Positions 45,437-52,984 of a stretch of DNA of 64,000 nt are shown piece after piece. Within the stretch, counting starts at the first letter, position 1. Each line of letters opens with the position of its first letter. The position numbers and the translations under genes are program-made. Source of the DNA: an uncultured Verrucomicrobiales bacterium (GTDB lineage Bacteria > Verrucomicrobiota > Verrucomicrobiia > Verrucomicrobiales > Akkermansiaceae). The stretch is from positions 1-64,000 of the forward strand of contig CASICJ010000023.1 in assembly GCA_949373085.1 (NCBI GenBank), given 5' to 3'. The notes beneath the pieces were generated by a model. It saw nothing but the letters and a program-made list of their open reading frames with translations. It was not told where the DNA came from and did no database searches.

Positions 45437-46126
45437 ATGAGCGAGGAAATTTCTATGCGCCCGATTGGTTGGGTCGAGAGTTGTTTCGGTGAGAAGTTTG
45501 GCACGCCTCGGCAGAGCGGGATTGTTCCTGAGGCGCGTGGACGCGTTGTATTTTCCGACGAGGTTCCCTCGGGCGCGAGTCGAGGGCTCGAAGAGTTTAG
45601 CCATATCTGGATTGTCTTTCTTTTTGATCAAGTCAAAGAAGAAGAGGTCCGCTGGTTCGTCCGACCTCCGAGACTGGGTGGTAATCAAAAGAAGGGAGTC
45701 CTTGCCACCCGTTCACCTTTTCGACCCAATCGAATCGGGCTTTCTTTAGTCGCTCTGGAATCAGTCTCCGAAGGAGCTTTGGAGGTAAGTGGACTGGATC
45801 TCGTCGAAGGCACCCCGGTGCTCGATATCAAGCCTTATTTGCCTTATGCTGAATCCTTGCGCGAGGCTGACGGAGGATTTGCCAGAGAGGCTCCCGAGCC
45901 GCTTAAGGTCGAGTTTTGTGATGGGGCGAAAGTGGGACTTAGTGACGAGACACTGGCCTTAATCACAAGAGTTTTGGCGATTGATCCGAGGCCAGCTTTT
46001 CATAATGATGAGGAACGAATTTACGGATGCCAACTGGCAGGAGTAAATGTCAAATGGCAGGTGAAAGGCGGTCGGGTTTTGGTCCTTTCGCAAGAGAGTC
46101 TTTCCAGTAGTCAAAACATCGTTTAA
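45437..46126 (+). CDS. trmO: tRNA m6t6A37 methyltransferase TrmO (TsaA family)
   Basis: 229 residues. ISMRPIGWVESCFGEKFGTPRQ, GLEEFSHIWIVFLFDQ and KGVLATRSPFRPNRIGLSLV are the TsaA/TrmO N-terminal beta-barrel landmarks, and the C-terminal part includes LAIDPRPAFHNDE. TrmO N-methylates threonylcarbamoyladenosine at A37 of threonine tRNAs, using SAM. The stop TAA overlaps the tadA ATG (TAATG), so both are co-translated, forming a tRNA-modification pair. Confidence 0.92.
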   Translation: MSEEISMRPIGWVESCFGEKFGTPRQSGIVPEARGRVVFSDEVPSGASRGLEEFSHIWIVFLFDQVKEEEVRWFVRPPRLGGNQKKGVLATRSPFRPNRIGLSLVALESVSEGALEVSGLDLVEGTPVLDIKPYLPYAESLREADGGFAREAPEPLKVEFCDGAKVGLSDETLALITRVLAIDPRPAFHNDEERIYGCQLAGVNVKWQVKGGRVLVLSQESLSSSQNIV

Positions 46127-46665
46127 TGAGGACTATGGAATATGACTTCGAGAGCGAGCAGCCGATCGACTTTCAAAGCGACCTTTTTTTTATGAGTCAG
46201 GCTTTGCGAGAGGCCAGCAGAGCTTATGAGGTCGGCGAGGTTCCAATTGGAGCAGTCGTCGTGCGTGATGGCGAAGTCATTGCAAGAGCGTGGAACCAGG
46301 TTGAGACGCTCAAGGATGCCACTGCTCATGCCGAGATGTTGGCCCTGACTTCTGCGCAAACAGCCTACGGTGATTGGCGGCTTGAGGGGGCGACTTTATA
46401 CGTAACCAAGGAGCCTTGTCCAATGTGTGCGGGAGCGATTGTTCATTGTCGGCCGGATCGTGTCGTTTATGGGGCAACTGATTTAAAGGGAGGAGCCGCT
46501 GGCGGTTGGATTAATTTACTCCAAAGCAATCCACCTTTGAATCACCATTGCGAGATCACAATGGGAGTGATGGAGGAAGAGTGTGTTGCGATGTTGAAGA
46601 GTTTTTTTAGGGAAGCCCGCGAAAAAAAGGCCCGGCTCAAGGATGAGCGTGGGCCTGAAAAATAA
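46126..46665 (+). CDS. tadA: tRNA-specific adenosine deaminase TadA
   Basis: 179 residues, slightly longer than usual because of an acidic N-terminal extension (EYDFESEQPIDFQ). Zinc-deaminase motifs: HAEMLAL (His ligand and catalytic Glu) and EPCPMCAGAIVHCRPDRVVYG (two Cys ligands). TadA converts A34 to inosine in the arginine tRNA anticodon. It overlaps trmO by one base. The convergent gene's stop is 9 bases away. Confidence 0.94.
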   Translation: MRTMEYDFESEQPIDFQSDLFFMSQALREASRAYEVGEVPIGAVVVRDGEVIARAWNQVETLKDATAHAEMLALTSAQTAYGDWRLEGATLYVTKEPCPMCAGAIVHCRPDRVVYGATDLKGGAAGGWINLLQSNPPLNHHCEITMGVMEEECVAMLKSFFREAREKKARLKDERGPEK

Positions 46666-46674
46666 AGGATTGGC

Positions 46675-47682
46675 CTACTCGCCGCTGCCGAACGGGATCT
46701 CTCCTTCCGTGGTGAAACCATTTAAGAGGCCTCCGAACACTCCACCTGATTTTAATTTGAGATCCTTACGGTATTGATCTACTTGACTATCGTTGAGAAC
46801 GGGACGCATCGCCTCAACTTTTGCGTCGATCCGTGCGTTCATTTTTGCCTGTGCCTGTGCCATCATGGCCCTAGGATCCTGGTCAATCTCTCCGCTCTCA
46901 ATATCGTCGGTGCTGGGAATCATTGCCGTAGCAATTCCCAATGTATCGGAGTCCAATTCGATCCCAAGACCCTCGGTGATCATCGAAACAAGACCTGTTG
47001 CCGGAGTTTCATTTCCAACCGAGGTTTCGGCGTTCTTGTAAAGAATATCATAGGCCGCATCTTTTTGTTCTTGGGAGAGATCAAGGTTGCTTAATTTGGC
47101 GAGTTCCTTGAGTGCCTGAGCTTCGACTTTGTTAGTGATCTCACGTTTCTTGACGGCTTCGAGCTCTTCCTGTTGTTCCGGGGTAAGGATTTCGGCAAGA
47201 GCTTCATCGATCACGTCTGTGTTAAATAATTCACTCATATTGGATGGATCGAAATCTCCTTCCATCATTTCACCAAAGCGGTTCATCCTATCTACAGCGG
47301 CTTTTTTGAGGCTCGCCTCCTGTTCTGGAGTGAGATTCAGTTGCGCAACGAGTTTTGAAATACGGGCATCAAGCTTGGCTTGTTGGCGATTTTTGAACAT
47401 TTGCTGCATCCGGGTAGCCATATCGCTACCCTCGTCTTCAAAATCAAAAGGGATGACGTTAATGGGTGGGATAGCTTCTTTTGGGGTGACGATGGTGCGT
47501 TCGCTGGCTTCGCGGGTCTCATTCTCTGAAGCTGTAATCGGGCTTTCTAAAGGAGCCTTATTTTCTTCGACCTCGGATTTAGCAGTGTTTGCGGTATCTG
47601 CTTTTGGGTCGGCCTTGGCAAGCCAAGCAATGGAAGCGCCAATTGCGATACAGCTGGCGGCAAGGAGGATATTGAATTTCAT
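46675..47682 (-). CDS. Exported LTxxQ (Spy/CpxP-like) protein, tentative
   Basis: 335 residues. A short signal or anchor (FNILLAASCIAIGASIAWLA) is followed by an acidic, Thr/Glu-rich spacer. A helical body then repeats 'LTPEQ': LNLTPEQEASLKKAAVDRMN, AEILTPEQQEELEAVKKREI, LDLSQEQKDAAYDIL. LTxxQ motifs occur in Spy/CpxP periplasmic chaperones and sensors, but here there are at least three in a longer protein, so equivalence is uncertain. The last stretch is Gly-rich (GGVFGGLLNGF). No gene follows closely on this strand. Confidence 0.72.
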   Translation of the reverse strand: MKFNILLAASCIAIGASIAWLAKADPKADTANTAKSEVEENKAPLESPITASENETREASERTIVTPKEAIPPINVIPFDFEDEGSDMATRMQQMFKNRQQAKLDARISKLVAQLNLTPEQEASLKKAAVDRMNRFGEMMEGDFDPSNMSELFNTDVIDEALAEILTPEQQEELEAVKKREITNKVEAQALKELAKLSNLDLSQEQKDAAYDILYKNAETSVGNETPATGLVSMITEGLGIELDSDTLGIATAMIPSTDDIESGEIDQDPRAMMAQAQAKMNARIDAKVEAMRPVLNDSQVDQYRKDLKLKSGGVFGGLLNGFTTEGEIPFGSGE

Positions 47683-47837
47683 AACGTAAGGATTTATTTC
47701 TTCATGCAGTTCTGATGAGTTTGGCGCCGATTTGGTTACACCTGGTGTGATAACTTCTCACAAGTGCCACTATAACGTCAGGAGGAAGTAGATTTGTTCT
47801 AATTCGTTGCAGAAACCCTCTGGGGAGGATTTCGAGG

Positions 47838-48065
47838 TCAGTCGTCGGTCCCAAAGATTTGATCGAGAGTGGCTCGAATATCGTGGGCGCCGCAATGGGA
47901 GAGATCGTAATGGCAGAGATGATTTTCGAGGATGCTGAGATAGAGAGGGATTCCAATTAAGAACATCAAAAGCAGCGGAATAATGACACTACTAATCGAG
48001 GTCACAAGACGTTGCGCCGCAATCCAAGCGAGGACTTCTTTCGATGACGTGACGATCAGTAGCAA
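47838..48065 (-). CDS. Possible small membrane protein after blaR1
   Basis: 75 residues from TTG 48065, eight bases after the blaR1-like stop. One hydrophobic segment (ISSVIIPLLLMFLIGIPLYL) is followed by a Cys/His-containing tail (ENHLCHYDLSHCGAHDI) that could bind metal. The sequence looks protein-like and is in operon position, but the TTG start and lack of known family make it uncertain. The rest of the 47683-48073 gap, apart from this frame, holds nothing I can identify. Confidence 0.42.
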   Translation of the reverse strand: MLLIVTSSKEVLAWIAAQRLVTSISSVIIPLLLMFLIGIPLYLSILENHLCHYDLSHCGAHDIRATLDQIFGTDD

Positions 48066-48073
48066 ACGTTTCT

Positions 48074-49003
48074 CTAATTTCCGGGGAATGGATCCGCGTT
48101 GAAGCGGATTTCGACCTCGTTCATCGGAGCTAGGAGAGGAGTTGCGCGCTTGGGGACAAAGCGGACCATGCTCATCGCGATCGCGCTGCCTGCGGTCACG
48201 AGAATGAGGCCAGTAAGAATGGCTGAGCGCCGCCTGCCACCGCTTGAAAGGAAGATGATGCGTTCTCGGAGAGGAACATGACCAGCCATCGCAAGAGAGA
48301 GAGGAGGTGCGGAGGCGGATTGGGCAACGTCACAAAGTGCGTTGGCGTAAATATTAGGGTCGGTTCCTTTCTCAACTAAGTGGGCATCACAAGCGTATTC
48401 GCATTGTGATAAGAAAGTGCGACGCAACCACCAGACTGATGGATTGAACCAGTGAAGAATACAGACAATGTGTGCGAGTGTGGCCATCCAAAGGTCGCGA
48501 CGCTGGACGTGTCCGAGTTCGTGAAGAAGTGCCATCCTGAGGGTTTGCGGCGACCAGTCGGCTGAGCTTTCCGGAAGGTAGATACGTGGGCGAATCAACC
48601 CGGAGACAACTGGTGAAGTGAGGCAAGGATGAATACGCAAATCGACATGCCTTGAGATCGTAAGTTCGGACAAGGTTTCTTGAAACGCAGGAAGATTATT
48701 GGCGAGTCTTGATTCGCGATTCCAGCGTTGCATCGAGAGAACATCGATAAGCCCACGTAATCCAAAAAATAAAAATCCCAAGGTCCAAATAGAAGGGAGG
48801 AGCGAGGGATTTAGCGAGTTGGAAGTGCCGATGCTAGCTTCGACGGGAAGCGAGTATTTGGGAAGAAAGTTGAGGAGTGGAAGAATAAGGAGCAGCGCGA
48901 GGATGGCCACGGTGACCCGAGGATCAGTGGCAGGGTTCCGGCGCACGAAAATCCACATCGCGAAGGCCGCGAGAATGGAGAAAACGAGCGAGGGAATAAT
49001 CAT
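48074..49003 (-). CDS. M56-family (BlaR1/MecR1-like) membrane metallopeptidase
   Basis: 309 residues. Four hydrophobic segments (for example MIIPSLVFSILAAFAMWIF, AILALLLILPLLNFLP) surround a cytoplasmic zinc peptidase with LLHELGHVQRRD (HExxH) and SQCEYACDAHLVEKG supplying the third ligand. There is no C-terminal penicillin-binding sensor domain, so it is not a true beta-lactam sensor; the signal is unknown. On activation it would cleave the partner BlaI-like repressor encoded 9 bases upstream. Confidence 0.9.
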   Translation of the reverse strand: MIIPSLVFSILAAFAMWIFVRRNPATDPRVTVAILALLLILPLLNFLPKYSLPVEASIGTSNSLNPSLLPSIWTLGFLFFGLRGLIDVLSMQRWNRESRLANNLPAFQETLSELTISRHVDLRIHPCLTSPVVSGLIRPRIYLPESSADWSPQTLRMALLHELGHVQRRDLWMATLAHIVCILHWFNPSVWWLRRTFLSQCEYACDAHLVEKGTDPNIYANALCDVAQSASAPPLSLAMAGHVPLRERIIFLSSGGRRRSAILTGLILVTAGSAIAMSMVRFVPKRATPLLAPMNEVEIRFNADPFPGN

Positions 49004-49012
49004 GGCTTAGAG

Positions 49013-49381
49013 CTACTTGATGAGTTTCCGAATCTCGGCGATTTCTTTTTCGCTTAATTGTTGGTCGCTCGGATCGAGGAGGGCCGCGACGAGGTTCTCG
49101 GGTCTTCCTTTAAAAAAGGTACCGAGGAGGCTTTTAAGAGCGGTGCGTTTCGCTTTGTTTTCGTTAATGACGGGACTGTAAAGATAGCGGCGCCCTTCCT
49201 TGGAGTGTTTGACCATATCTTTATTCTCGAGTGTGGCTAAGAGAGCGCGGACGGCGGAGTAAGAGGGCGGGTCAGGTAATTCATCTTGCACAGCTTGCGC
49301 AGTGGCTTCTCCCAGACGGTATAGGATATCGAGAAGCTGTCGCTCACGGCGTGAGAGTGCACCCTTTTCTAGACGATTCAT
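49013..49381 (-). CDS. BlaI/MecI-family transcriptional repressor
   Basis: 122 residues with the penicillinase-repressor winged helix: LSRRERQLLDILYRLGEATA, LPDPPSYSAVRALLATLENKDM (recognition helix) and the wing HSKEGRRYLYSPVI. The C-terminal dimerisation helix has LLGTFFKGRPENLVAALLD. It represses its own operon and is inactivated by cleavage by the M56 peptidase encoded next to it. Candidate operator at 49413-49426. Confidence 0.92.
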   Translation of the reverse strand: MNRLEKGALSRRERQLLDILYRLGEATAQAVQDELPDPPSYSAVRALLATLENKDMVKHSKEGRRYLYSPVINENKAKRTALKSLLGTFFKGRPENLVAALLDPSDQQLSEKEIAEIRKLIK

Positions 49382-49412
49382 GAACTGAGACTAACGTGTG
49401 CTAAAAAAACCG

Positions 49413-49426
49413 CAACATGAATGTTG
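49413..49426. promoter_or_regulatory. Palindrome, candidate BlaI operator
   Basis: CAACAT-GA-ATGTTG is a perfect 6+6 inverted repeat in the 159-base divergent region between blaI and the DinG-like helicase. It is the size and place expected for a BlaI dimer site. Confidence 0.4.
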
Positions 49427-49540
49427 GAAAATCAGCATTGGTATTCTTGTGTTGATGACAGTTGAATTTGGTGGCGTGAGAAGTTACTCAAGGGAGTGAT
49501 CTCGCTTGGTGGTGGAAATTCGTTTGGTGAAGAGATGCGG

Positions 49541-51478
49541 ATGGTTTTCTCAGAGACCGGTCTGCTCTCAAAGTCTCCTGACTTTGAATACCGTGCGGAG
49601 CAGCAGCAAATGGCTGGCGAGGTTGCCGAAGCGCTCGAGGGTGAGCGTTCTTTGGTGGTCGAAGCAGGAACCGGAGTCGGTAAGTCGCTGGCCTATTTGA
49701 TCCCGGCGGTGGAGTATGCCATTCGCGAAGGAAAAAAGGCAGTCATTTCCACCCACACCATCAATCTACAAGAGCAGCTAATCGGAAAAGATTTACCAAT
49801 CGTGCGTAAACTTTTGGCGGAGCCTTTTGAAGCAGCCCTTTTAAAAGGTCGGGGGAATTATCTCTGCCCAATGAGGTTGCGCCGGGCCATGGACAATGGT
49901 GGTGATCTTTTCACTTCGAGTGAGCAAGAGGAACTCATGGAGATTTGGAAATGGGCGGAGTCGACCCGTGATGGAACCAAGAGTGATCTGGATTTCGAAC
50001 CGTCGCTCAAAGTGTGGTTGCAGGTTTGTAGCGAATCGCACATTTGCACTCAGCGGACATGTGGACCACGCGGAAATTGTTTTTTTCAAGAGGCCCGGAA
50101 GTTTGCTCAGAGCGCCCGCGTCCTCGTCGTGAATCACAGTTTGTTTTTTTCATTACTCAATCCTGAGGAAGAGATGTTGGAAAACGAATCGGGATTCTTA
50201 GTTCCGAATGATTTCGTGATTTTTGATGAGGCTCACACTTTGGAAGCAGTAGCGGCAAAATCTCTTGGCCTGCGGTTGAGCCAAGCAGGATTACGATTTG
50301 ATTTACAGCGGCTCTATCATCCGAAAACCGGGAAGGGTTTGCTGAAATATGCGCAAGCTTCCGAGGCGATGGATTGTGCTAAAAATGTCCTCGATGAAGC
50401 GGATGAGTTTTTTGAAAATATCGGGGCTGCGGTTACCTTTGGCGACTGGGGGAGGGAGTGTCGAGTGCGCCAACCAGAGTTGGTGGAGAATACCTTGGCG
50501 GGGCCACTTCGGGAATGTTGGAGTGCGATAGAAGAGGTTGCAGAGGATACCGAAGATGATACGCGCAAAGGCGAGTTGATGGAAGGCGCGCGTCGGCTTC
50601 GTGAGATGCACGGCGGCTTGAAGATGTTCCTCGACCAGGAAGATGGTGGTAGCGTCTATTGGGTTGAAAAATCCGGTTATGAGGGGGCTTCGTTTACCTT
50701 GAATGCTGCGCCAGTGAATGTGGCGGATCGTTTGCGCCCACTTTTGTTTGGTCCGGATAAGACCTGTATCACTACGAGCGCAACTCTGGGGACGGGCGAT
50801 GATCAGCTAAGTTACTTTCGCGAACGTATTGGAGCGCAGCATGTCCCGGCAGTAAAAATTGGAAGCCCGTTTGACTATCAAAAGCAGATGGCGATTTATG
50901 TGATGAAATCAATGCCAGATCCGCGTGATGATGACTACGAAGAGATGTTAATTCACTGGATCGAGCGTGTTGTAAAAAAGACTGAGGGCCGTGCCTTCGT
51001 TCTCTTCACCAGTCATCGCCTTTTACGATCAGTAGCGGAAAGTATGGAGAGTTTTTTCGATGATAACGGCTGGGCTCTTCTTGCGCAGGGAATGGGAATA
51101 CCGAGACAAAAAATGGTTGAAGAATTCCGTAATGATACACACAGCGTTCTTTTCGGAACCGAAAGTTTTTGGGCGGGGGTCGATGTGCCTGGTGAGGCTT
51201 TGAGCAACGTCATTATCACCCGGCTCCCGTTTGCCGTGCCAGATCATCCGCTCACGGCGGCCCGGTTGGAAGAAATTGAAGCGGAAGGAGGAAATCCTTT
51301 CATGCAGTATTCCGTTCCCGAAGCTGTCATCAAACTCCGTCAGGGCGTGGGCCGATTGATTCGAACAAAAAAAGATGAGGGGATGGTTGTGATTCTTGAT
51401 AATCGCGTCGTCACCAAGCGCTATGGAAAATCTTTCCTTGCGGCTCTTCCTCCGGCTCCCGTGAAGATTGTGCCGTGA
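49541..51478 (+). CDS. DinG-like DEAH helicase (Fe-S, XPD family)
   Basis: 645 residues from ATG 49541 with GAAGAG upstream; the frame extends back to GTG 49496. Helicase motifs: EAGTGVGKSLAYLIPA (Walker A, about 42-49), STHTINLQEQ (Ia), FVIFDEAHTLEA (DEAH, about 229), ITTSATL (III), FVLFTSHRLLR (IV), LFGTESFWAGVDVPGE (V) and LRQGVGRLIRTKKDEG (VI). Cysteines in YLCPMRL and LQVCSESHICTQRTCGPRGNCFF could form the 4Fe-4S cluster. Such helicases unwind DNA 5'-3', resolving R-loops, G4 or D-loops. Divergent from blaI; convergent with aroD with zero gap. Confidence 0.92.
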   Translation: MVFSETGLLSKSPDFEYRAEQQQMAGEVAEALEGERSLVVEAGTGVGKSLAYLIPAVEYAIREGKKAVISTHTINLQEQLIGKDLPIVRKLLAEPFEAALLKGRGNYLCPMRLRRAMDNGGDLFTSSEQEELMEIWKWAESTRDGTKSDLDFEPSLKVWLQVCSESHICTQRTCGPRGNCFFQEARKFAQSARVLVVNHSLFFSLLNPEEEMLENESGFLVPNDFVIFDEAHTLEAVAAKSLGLRLSQAGLRFDLQRLYHPKTGKGLLKYAQASEAMDCAKNVLDEADEFFENIGAAVTFGDWGRECRVRQPELVENTLAGPLRECWSAIEEVAEDTEDDTRKGELMEGARRLREMHGGLKMFLDQEDGGSVYWVEKSGYEGASFTLNAAPVNVADRLRPLLFGPDKTCITTSATLGTGDDQLSYFRERIGAQHVPAVKIGSPFDYQKQMAIYVMKSMPDPRDDDYEEMLIHWIERVVKKTEGRAFVLFTSHRLLRSVAESMESFFDDNGWALLAQGMGIPRQKMVEEFRNDTHSVLFGTESFWAGVDVPGEALSNVIITRLPFAVPDHPLTAARLEEIEAEGGNPFMQYSVPEAVIKLRQGVGRLIRTKKDEGMVVILDNRVVTKRYGKSFLAALPPAPVKIVP

Positions 51479-52150
51479 TTAGATCGTGAGCGTAGCCTTG
51501 AGTAATCCGGCGGGCCACTGGTTTGGGGCAGTCGGAGTAGCGCCTAGAAAGCCATAGTTCAGAAGCGACCCGGCTTCAGCCATTAGAGGACGGGCCGAGA
51601 CACCAAGTGGTCCCATGCCCATGACTGATAAGGCGTGACCGGACAGTCGCTCGAAAATTTCGAGATGCTTTTTTATGTCATCTGAAGACTGCGCCATAAA
51701 TGCGAATTTGTGGAGGTCTGCTCGCGTGTTTATTTTTTCGGCTAGTGATGCCGGTTCAGGAGTTACTTCGAAATTATGGAGAGAGCCGATTACGGAAATG
51801 CCAATTTCTTTGGCATTTTCGATGACCGAGGCAAGAGCTTCAAAATCACAGAGTTCAATGTCGATCAGAGCGGCATATGGAAGGAGTGCTCGATAAGCGT
51901 GCGCTCTTTCTTTTTTTGACCAGCTACTTTGCCCACCTTCCTCGGCCCCCCTCGCTGTTAGTAAGACAGGGAGCGGGCACTCTTTTGCAAAGCGATGCAC
52001 ATTTTCTCCGATGCCTAGGGAGTCTAGTCGCAATTCGACGACATCGCAGTCCGTTGGCTTAATTGATAACGCGGAAGGCTCGGCAATAGCCCCTACAACA
52101 AGTCGTTTTCTATCCGACAAATGTTGTTTGATGCGGCCTCGGTGCTTCAT
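51479..52150 (-). CDS. aroD: 3-dehydroquinate dehydratase, type I
   Basis: About 223 residues from ATG 52150; an in-frame ATG at 52174 is an alternative. Type I motifs: CDVVELRLDSLG (Glu and Arg binding), PVLLTARGAEEGG, SVIGSLHNFEVTP (SxHxF with the catalytic His) and LHKFAFMAQ with the Schiff-base Lys. ALSVMGMGPLGVSARPLM closes the barrel. The enzyme makes 3-dehydroshikimate in the shikimate pathway. It is alone, and its 5' end is divergent from the pilus block. Confidence 0.93.
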   Translation of the reverse strand: MKHRGRIKQHLSDRKRLVVGAIAEPSALSIKPTDCDVVELRLDSLGIGENVHRFAKECPLPVLLTARGAEEGGQSSWSKKERAHAYRALLPYAALIDIELCDFEALASVIENAKEIGISVIGSLHNFEVTPEPASLAEKINTRADLHKFAFMAQSSDDIKKHLEIFERLSGHALSVMGMGPLGVSARPLMAEAGSLLNYGFLGATPTAPNQWPAGLLKATLTI

Positions 52151-52301
52151 AGAAGAAGGTTGGGGTGACGGCATTGGATTTGTCAAAGAGGTTCGCCCAG
52201 AATCGTGGGGCACTGTCAACTGCTAAAAAAACAAGTGTTTGGCAGTTTTTTGCTAGCCGCCCCCCGTTCTGATTTCCTACCTTCCGGAAAACCTTCAGTA
52301 A

Positions 52302-52934
52302 ATGATGATTCGCCAGAGATTTTTCGCAAATATTCTACCCCTTGTGTGTGGTCTTAGCCTCCCAATCAGCGCCTTCGGACAACTCGAGCTGTCCAAGGAT
52401 GCGAAGTTCAAGGTCGACGATCCGAAGTTTACCGAATTGCAGTCTCCCGAAATTCAGGATGGCAACGCCAAGAGCTTCAAACCTAAGGATTGGCTCGAGG
52501 TTGAGGTTAAATTGCAGCCTGATCGCATACGTAATGAGCCCAAGGACGGCTATCTTGATCAAATCAACGTTAACTGGCATGTTGTCGTCAAGGGGCAGGA
52601 CCGCAAGAACTACAAGATTAGCAAGACGGTCACTTATGTGAATATTCCGGTCGACGAGCCGGTCTATGTTTCAATTTATATTTCTCCAAACACTCTTAAG
52701 CGTATCACCGGAAGCACTAAGGCAAGCAAGTCTGATCTTGAAGCCATTGGTGGTGAAATTGAGTGGGGTGGTAAGATGGTCGGATTCTTCACTCATGGGC
52801 AAAAACCTGGTTGGTGGCGTGAGGCCCTAAAAGGAGTAGAAGCGACTTCAAAATTTCCTTTGCTTGATAAGACACAGACTCCTTTTGCTGCTCTTTGGTA
52901 TGATCGTTACGCCGAGGTTCAGCCAAAAAATTAA
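52302..52934 (+). CDS. Exported Amuc_1102-like pilus-block protein
   Basis: 210 residues. The signal peptide ends near ISAFGQLELSKD (start ATG 52302 or the adjacent ATG 52305). The mature part is a single beta-rich domain (DYLDQINVNWHVVVKGQDRK-type strands, then VYVSIYISPNTLKRI). Position as first gene of the five-gene block, its size and its export match Amuc_1102 of Akkermansia, which is described as adopting an archaeal type IV pilus-like fold. The assignment rests on synteny more than on motif. A 50-base gap separates it from the PilM-like gene. Confidence 0.82.
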   Translation: MMIRQRFFANILPLVCGLSLPISAFGQLELSKDAKFKVDDPKFTELQSPEIQDGNAKSFKPKDWLEVEVKLQPDRIRNEPKDGYLDQINVNWHVVVKGQDRKNYKISKTVTYVNIPVDEPVYVSIYISPNTLKRITGSTKASKSDLEAIGGEIEWGGKMVGFFTHGQKPGWWREALKGVEATSKFPLLDKTQTPFAALWYDRYAEVQPKN

Positions 52935-52984
52935 TACTCGAGGCTTTTTGCCAATTTTTTTCCACACACCCACACACTAAAACT

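Noticed and set aside
45298-45492. 64-residue plus-strand frame with a run of leucines before trmO
   Set aside because: The leucine run comes from CTCCTG repeats; the frame overlaps trmO and lacks conservation signs.
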